This document shows positions 6,625-10,368 of a stretch of 10,368 nt of DNA, one piece after another. The position numbers and the translations under genes were made by a program. The DNA is from Planctomycetota bacterium (lineage in GTDB: Bacteria > Planctomycetota > GCA-002687715 > DRQF01). How positions within the stretch are numbered: the first letter of the stretch is position 1; each line of letters opens with the position of its first letter. The DNA lies in assembly GCA_015485455.1 (NCBI GenBank), contig WFTN01000132.1, positions 1 through 10,368 of the forward strand. Reading direction: 5' to 3'. The notes below the pieces were generated by a model. The model was not told the DNA's origin, made no database searches, and worked only from the letters and a program-made list of their open reading frames with translations.

Positions 6625-7356
6625 TCAAGTCACCGCTGTCCATAGTCGGCACCACAAGTGCCTTACAACCCGAATTATCCCGCCTGATGCCAGAATGAGC
6701 CCACTCAAAGCAAGAATGACCGGAAGGGAGTCCCACACCTTAGGTGCCAGATAGATTTTTTCGCCGATTCGATATTCACGGTACATAGACTCGACCTTAA
6801 ACAGATCAAGTGCGAGGAAATCCTGGCTAGCAGTGGACCATGCCGAAGCTCTCAACCCTGAATTGATCATCAAACGAGCGGTTTCAGGATTCCTCGCCTC
6901 CCCTACCAATCCCTCGAGCAAGATGGGTGCCATCAGTAAAACCACCCCGCCCACGATGATTTCCAATCCCATGGTATCGAACCGCAGGGCCAATCGACGG
7001 CCAACCGCGAAACTCAGGAGGGGAAGCCCTTGGAATCCTTGCCAAATAGCAATCTCAGCAATGCCCAGGCCTTCCAGTTGTCGCCCCCAGACCAGGAATC
7101 CTACCACGGTCGATGCCAAAACCGACAAAATCATGGCAAATACGGCGTTTCTATAGGTCTGAGGCTTCGCAAAGAGATGCTCAATCCACAAGAAGGCCAG
7201 AGCGATGAAGCCGAGGCTATGGCATAGAAGGATGATAGGAGGTCCCAAAGCTGTGCCTAAGATCCAATGCTGACAGCTCCAAAGAAGAACGCCCAAGGCT
7301 GTGATGCCGCCAAGAAAGACGCTCGAACACCGCAACCATTCCGGACGCCCTGCCAT
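6625..7356 (-). CDS. Unrecognised multi-pass inner-membrane protein
   Basis: I do not recognise this 243-residue protein. Hydrophobic segments lie at about 12-28, 35-60, 71-90, 98-118, 130-150 and 210-232, so six membrane helices are likely. Between helices five and six is a soluble loop of about 60 residues (151-209), containing LRASAWSTASQDF (168-180), DLFKVESMYREYRIGEK (184-200) and YLAPKVWDSLP (202-212). That loop looks conserved in character (aromatics and charge mixed) and may be the functional part. Arg/Lys-rich ends and loops around 119-125 (GRRLALR) suggest cytoplasmic faces by the positive-inside rule, but the topology is not certain. Its start has GAGGT about ten bases upstream. 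The NIL-domain gene follows within 17 bases or overlaps, so the two are probably co-translated and may form a sensor/transporter pair; this is inference. There is no ABC, MFS or kinase signature. Confidence 0.75.
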   Translation of the reverse strand: MAGRPEWLRCSSVFLGGITALGVLLWSCQHWILGTALGPPIILLCHSLGFIALAFLWIEHLFAKPQTYRNAVFAMILSVLASTVVGFLVWGRQLEGLGIAEIAIWQGFQGLPLLSFAVGRRLALRFDTMGLEIIVGGVVLLMAPILLEGLVGEARNPETARLMINSGLRASAWSTASQDFLALDLFKVESMYREYRIGEKIYLAPKVWDSLPVILALSGLILASGGIIRVVRHLWCRLWTAVT

Positions 7357-7404
7357 AGTCTACCTCAAACTCCTTCATCCCACGGCCGAATCACTGCCAG
7401 AAAA

Positions 7405-7437
7405 GGCTTCCCTCTAGTCTAGTACTCTAGGGCAGCC
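7405..7437. repeat. Imperfect stacked hairpin at the lipoprotein stop
   Basis: Three nested inverted arms, GGCT/AGCC, CCT/AGG and AGT/ACT, are separated by two-base internal loops around a CTAGT loop, and cover the stop codon region. There is no T-run, so it is not a standard terminator; it might slow RNA decay or be chance. CTAG occurs three times within about 20 bases. Confidence 0.25.
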
Positions 7438-8669
7438 CAACATTGCTCCAATGCCCGCATGGCATAAAGCGTGCAGAGCAACTCACTTGCCTCTTCCCAT
7501 CGTGCATTCTTGTCATTGACCCAAAATCCTTCTTCCGACTGCAAAGACAGAAGCTTTTCCGCCAGAGATTCAGCCCAGTTTATCTTCACACCATCAAGCC
7601 CAATAATCTCTGCTTGCCCATAGACTCGCAGACATTTGGCCATGCTGAAATAGTAATAGTAGAGCCCCTGATACCGTCCACTTCCATCCTTGCCCGGTTT
7701 GAATCCAGGGTGGCCGTCCAAATCAAAGTTCTTGTGGCACCAGGAGGCAACAGCTTTTACCCGAGGATCGTTCTTGCTGAGACCGCAAAATAGGTAGCTT
7801 CTCAGCAATGCATAAGACATAGAACCGTAACTATTGAAGGTGCGATGCCCATCAGCATGGACGGTGATTCCCGCCTTTGTTTCACCGGGCAAATAGATGG
7901 CTCCTCCATCATTACCCGGACGAACCTCGTTGCCATCGCCATCCTTCCACACCTGATCGTTAGACTCACTCCGATTTTGAGTGCGCTCAAGGAAAGCCGT
8001 GGCACGCTTGAAGAAGGGATGGTCTTGGGGCAAACCAGCTTTGCGCACCGCCTCAATGGCAAATTGAGCGTTTGAAAGGTCCGGGCGCATGTCACCGCCA
8101 TAACCAACACCGCCGTAGAACTTGTCTTCAGGGCGGAAACCGGAATCTTCCCGCGCTTGGAGGCGAACAACGAAATCCCGGGCCTTGCTCACAGCAGCGG
8201 CGTAGCGCTGATCGTTCGCTTCGACTAAGGCAGATAGCGATAGGCTGGTGACGTAATTAGCGGAATCCCGTTCAAAAATCGAGCCATCTGGTTTCTGCAG
8301 GCTCACTAACCAGTCCAAAATATTGCGAACAATTGGCCCATCGCTCAGATTGTACTTTCTGGGGCTCTGCATATAGACGAGAGCTGCCATGGCAGCAAAG
8401 CCAGGATGGCGTGTTCCTTTGACATCCGCTGGGGAATAGCCCACCATACCAGACTTAAGATCGTGGTATTGGGCCAGGACTTTGACCCCCCGATCCAAAG
8501 CGTCTTTCATCCGCTTCTTCAGAGGTTTCTTATCGTGGGAGGCACTTTCATTGTGGGCCTTCACTTGGCCTTGCTCCCCGCCACTCACAGAATTTTTCTT
8601 CCCATCGCCACAAGAGACGAGAAGCAAGGCAAGAGCCAGGGTACTGATAACGCGGGCGAAAATGGTCAT
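7419..8669 (-). CDS. Lipoprotein with prenyltransferase/squalene-oxidase repeats
   Basis: This 416-residue protein has a lipoprotein signal: residues 1-19 are hydrophobic and end LLVSC, so Cys20 would be lipidated and the protein membrane-anchored outside the cytoplasm. A charged, disordered-looking linker (21-55) leads into an alpha-helical domain of the terpenoid-cyclase/prenyltransferase alpha-alpha barrel type. Recurrent turn motifs are SLQKPDGSIF (123-132), RLQAREDSGF (169-178) and SLQSEEGFWV (375-384). GGVGYGGDMRPDLSNAQFA (186-204) is another family-like turn. I see no DxDD or DDTA-like catalytic triplet, so squalene cyclisation is not supported; such exported repeat proteins are often of unknown role and may be binding or scaffold proteins. 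GGAG lies eight bases before the ATG. It follows the FeoB-associated gene by 58 bases in the same direction. Fold assignment is good, function unknown. Confidence 0.85.
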   Translation of the reverse strand: MTIFARVISTLALALLLVSCGDGKKNSVSGGEQGQVKAHNESASHDKKPLKKRMKDALDRGVKVLAQYHDLKSGMVGYSPADVKGTRHPGFAAMAALVYMQSPRKYNLSDGPIVRNILDWLVSLQKPDGSIFERDSANYVTSLSLSALVEANDQRYAAAVSKARDFVVRLQAREDSGFRPEDKFYGGVGYGGDMRPDLSNAQFAIEAVRKAGLPQDHPFFKRATAFLERTQNRSESNDQVWKDGDGNEVRPGNDGGAIYLPGETKAGITVHADGHRTFNSYGSMSYALLRSYLFCGLSKNDPRVKAVASWCHKNFDLDGHPGFKPGKDGSGRYQGLYYYYFSMAKCLRVYGQAEIIGLDGVKINWAESLAEKLLSLQSEEGFWVNDKNARWEEASELLCTLYAMRALEQCWAALEY

Positions 8670-8727
8670 TTTGTGCTCCGCGTAGAATCGAAATCCAGAA
8701 ACTCAGAGGTGTAAGAGTCGTATGCTA

Positions 8728-8922
8728 TCAACCGAGGCGGTCACCGTCCTGAACGTCTGTTTTCTTTCTTGGTTCGATTTTCTTGGTGGCGGGAGAATCA
8801 TGGTGACTCCCGGGGCAAGAACCACATGTTGAGCGCTGACGGAATCGTTTGATCCCGAAAATGATCACAGTTGCCCCGCCAATGGCGTAAACCAACCAAA
8901 CCTGAATCTCCGGGTCGATCAT
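8728..8922 (-). CDS. FeoB-associated Cys-rich membrane protein
   Basis: This peptide has 64 residues from the ATG at 8922. It has one membrane helix (about 8-24, WLVYAIGGATVIIFGIK spanning 9-25), then basic residues, then STCGSCPGSHH (31-41) with Cys33, Cys36, His40 and His41, then a charged polar tail. This arrangement (short N terminus, one helix, Cys/His cluster on the basic side) matches the small proteins commonly encoded just after feoB, proposed to handle ferrous iron at the FeoB exit. The start at 8922 is preferred because GGAGGT lies ten bases upstream and the helix follows at once; in-frame ATGs at 8940 and 8961 would only add polar residues. It lies 54 bases after the feoB stop in the same direction. 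Assignment rests on context plus architecture. Confidence 0.82.
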   Translation of the reverse strand: MIDPEIQVWLVYAIGGATVIIFGIKRFRQRSTCGSCPGSHHDSPATKKIEPRKKTDVQDGDRLG

Positions 8923-8976
8923 GTTTTCTTCCACCTCCATCCGCCATCGCTGTCTTGCCACCGAAGCAAGATAGAA

Positions 8977-10368
8977 CTAGTAACCTAGGGCGTTGCCGAT
9001 TTGCCAAACAAGGAAAGACGATCCCCAGGCCAAAGAGGTCATGTAGACCAGCATAAAAAGGGGCCACTTCCAAGTTGCGGTCTCCCGTCTTACCACTGCC
9101 AGCGTCGACATACACTGACAAGCCAAGACGAAGAACACCAAGAGGCTCAGACCCGTCAAAGGCCGGTAGAGGGTAGCTTGAGTCTCAGGATCTTTGGCCC
9201 GACGAAACCTTTCCTGCAAGAAAGAAACGTCATCCTCTTCTTCGACATTGAGTATCTGGGCCATGGTTGAAACGAGAACCTCTCGCGCTGCAAACGAGGC
9301 CACCAAACCAACACCGATTTGCCAGTCAAACCCAAGGGGAGCAATGGCGGGCTCAATGAGATGTCCCAAACGGCCAGCATAACTTCCTTCAAGTTGGGCA
9401 CCATGGGCTTGCAGTTTGGCCTTATGGATTCGAGCTTCGAGAGCGTCACGACCCGAATCCGAAGTATCAAGCGCTTCCAGCTCGGCACTGAGCACCGTGG
9501 CAGTATCGGTAAACGCTTGAGATCGCGGGTTAGATTGGGGAAACGTCTGGAGGAACCAAAGCACAATGGTCAGCCCAAGAATGACGGTCCAGACCTTCTT
9601 GAGGAAGAGGCCGGCCCGGTCCGCCACATTGCGCAAGACCACATTCCATCGAGGCATGCGGTAAGGAGGCAACTCCATGATCAATGTTGGAGTTTCCCCA
9701 GGGACCAAGGTCTTGCGGAACAGAAACGCCATTAACGCCGCCATGATAATGCCCAAAAGGTACATACAGATCATGACAACGGCGGCGGTGGAGACAAATC
9801 CGAAAAGCGTGCCATCGCTGAAGAAGGCACCGATAACCAAGGTATAGACCGGCAAACGGGCACTGCAACTCATCAAAGGCGCCACCAAGATAGTCACCAG
9901 TCGTGCAGCGGGACTCTCAATCGTTCTTGCACTCATGATGCCAGGGACAGCACATGCAAACGAGCTCATCATGGGCACAAAACTGCGCCCATGAAGACCA
10001 ACACGGCGCATGAGGTGGTCCATCAAAAAGGCAGCCCGAGCCATGTAGCCCGAGTCTTCTAGGATCCCGATAGCAAGGAAAAGCACGGAGATCTGTGGCA
10101 AGAAAATCACCACGTTGAGCACCCCAGCCAACATGCCGTTCACCACAAGGTCAGAAAGCAGTCCTTCTCCAATAAGGCCACCAACTCCATTTGAGAAGGC
10201 GTTGAATCCCAGCTCCAGCAAGTCTGTGGGAACCCCAGCCCAAGTAAAAATTGCTTGGAAGACTAATCCCATCAGAAGCAGAAATGCCAGGGGCCCAAAA
10301 ATCGGATGAAGCAAGAAACGATCGGCACGGTCAGAGGGTGTCAGCAGTTTTTTTTCAGACTGCTGGGG
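8977..10368 (-). CDS. feoB: Ferrous iron transporter FeoB, membrane part (N-terminal part outside window)
   Basis: The reading frame is open to the window edge, giving 463 C-terminal residues; the N-terminal G-protein domain is not in the window. The visible start, SDRADRFLLHPIFG (12-25), is the usual junction before the first membrane helix. FeoB signatures follow: LPQISVLFLAIGILEDSGYM (gate region), FACAVPGIMSARTI, APLMSCSARLPVYTL, MELPPYRMP, then EPAIAPLGFDWQIGVG and SFAAREVLVSTM, and a C-terminal helix pair ending WQIGNALGY. FeoB moves Fe(II) across the inner membrane with GTP binding in the missing domain. A helical insertion (roughly 310-355 of the visible part, Ala/Glu/Leu/Lys-rich) precedes the GRLGHLIEP segment, as in larger FeoB proteins. 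The promoter and any feoA lie outside the window. It heads a minus-strand run with the FeoB-associated peptide next. Confidence 0.95.
   Translation of the reverse strand, partial: PQQSEKKLLTPSDRADRFLLHPIFGPLAFLLLMGLVFQAIFTWAGVPTDLLELGFNAFSNGVGGLIGEGLLSDLVVNGMLAGVLNVVIFLPQISVLFLAIGILEDSGYMARAAFLMDHLMRRVGLHGRSFVPMMSSFACAVPGIMSARTIESPAARLVTILVAPLMSCSARLPVYTLVIGAFFSDGTLFGFVSTAAVVMICMYLLGIIMAALMAFLFRKTLVPGETPTLIMELPPYRMPRWNVVLRNVADRAGLFLKKVWTVILGLTIVLWFLQTFPQSNPRSQAFTDTATVLSAELEALDTSDSGRDALEARIHKAKLQAHGAQLEGSYAGRLGHLIEPAIAPLGFDWQIGVGLVASFAAREVLVSTMAQILNVEEEDDVSFLQERFRRAKDPETQATLYRPLTGLSLLVFFVLACQCMSTLAVVRRETATWKWPLFMLVYMTSLAWGSSFLVWQIGNALGY

Overview
The window comes from a Gram-negative, aerobically respiring bacterium. 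Three things show this: two outer-membrane beta-barrel proteins, a heme A synthase (needed for cytochrome aa3-type oxidases) and a ferrous-iron transporter. Coding density is high and base composition looks balanced by eye. The mix of large AlgE-like porins with an N-terminal coiled coil, a squalene-cyclase-repeat lipoprotein, and a heme A synthase with Asn in place of the first heme-ligand His would fit the Planctomycetota/PVC or Bacteroidota-like groups. That placement is an impression, not a determination.

Layout: (1) 1-359, minus strand: the 5' part of a secreted papain-family (C1, bleomycin-hydrolase-like) peptidase. (2) 440-2351, plus strand: a stand-alone 5'-3' exonuclease of the DNA polymerase I type, then heme A synthase (ctaA). 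(3) 2348-5858, minus strand: two tandem paralogous porins, each with a signal peptide, a coiled coil and a barrel. A strong intrinsic terminator between them ends the upstream, apparently highly expressed copy. The downstream copy converges on ctaA with a 4-base stop overlap. (4) 5859-6379: about 520 bases with no convincing gene. (5) 10368-6380, minus strand: a co-directional run of feoB (its N-terminal part lies outside the window), a FeoB-associated Cys-rich membrane peptide, a lipoprotein with an alpha/alpha-barrel (prenyltransferase/squalene-oxidase repeat) fold, an unrecognised six-helix membrane protein, and a small stand-alone NIL-domain protein.

How they may work together: FeoB imports Fe(II), which is consumed in heme synthesis. 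CtaA converts heme O to heme A. The porins are probably the main outer-membrane pores. The last three genes of the feoB run are close enough to be one transcription unit (gaps of 62 and 17 bases), but nothing in the sequence ties them functionally to iron. I see no mobile element, CRISPR array, tRNA, rRNA or obvious defence system. The least explained parts are the membrane-protein/NIL pair, the lipoprotein, and the split in features between the two porin paralogs.
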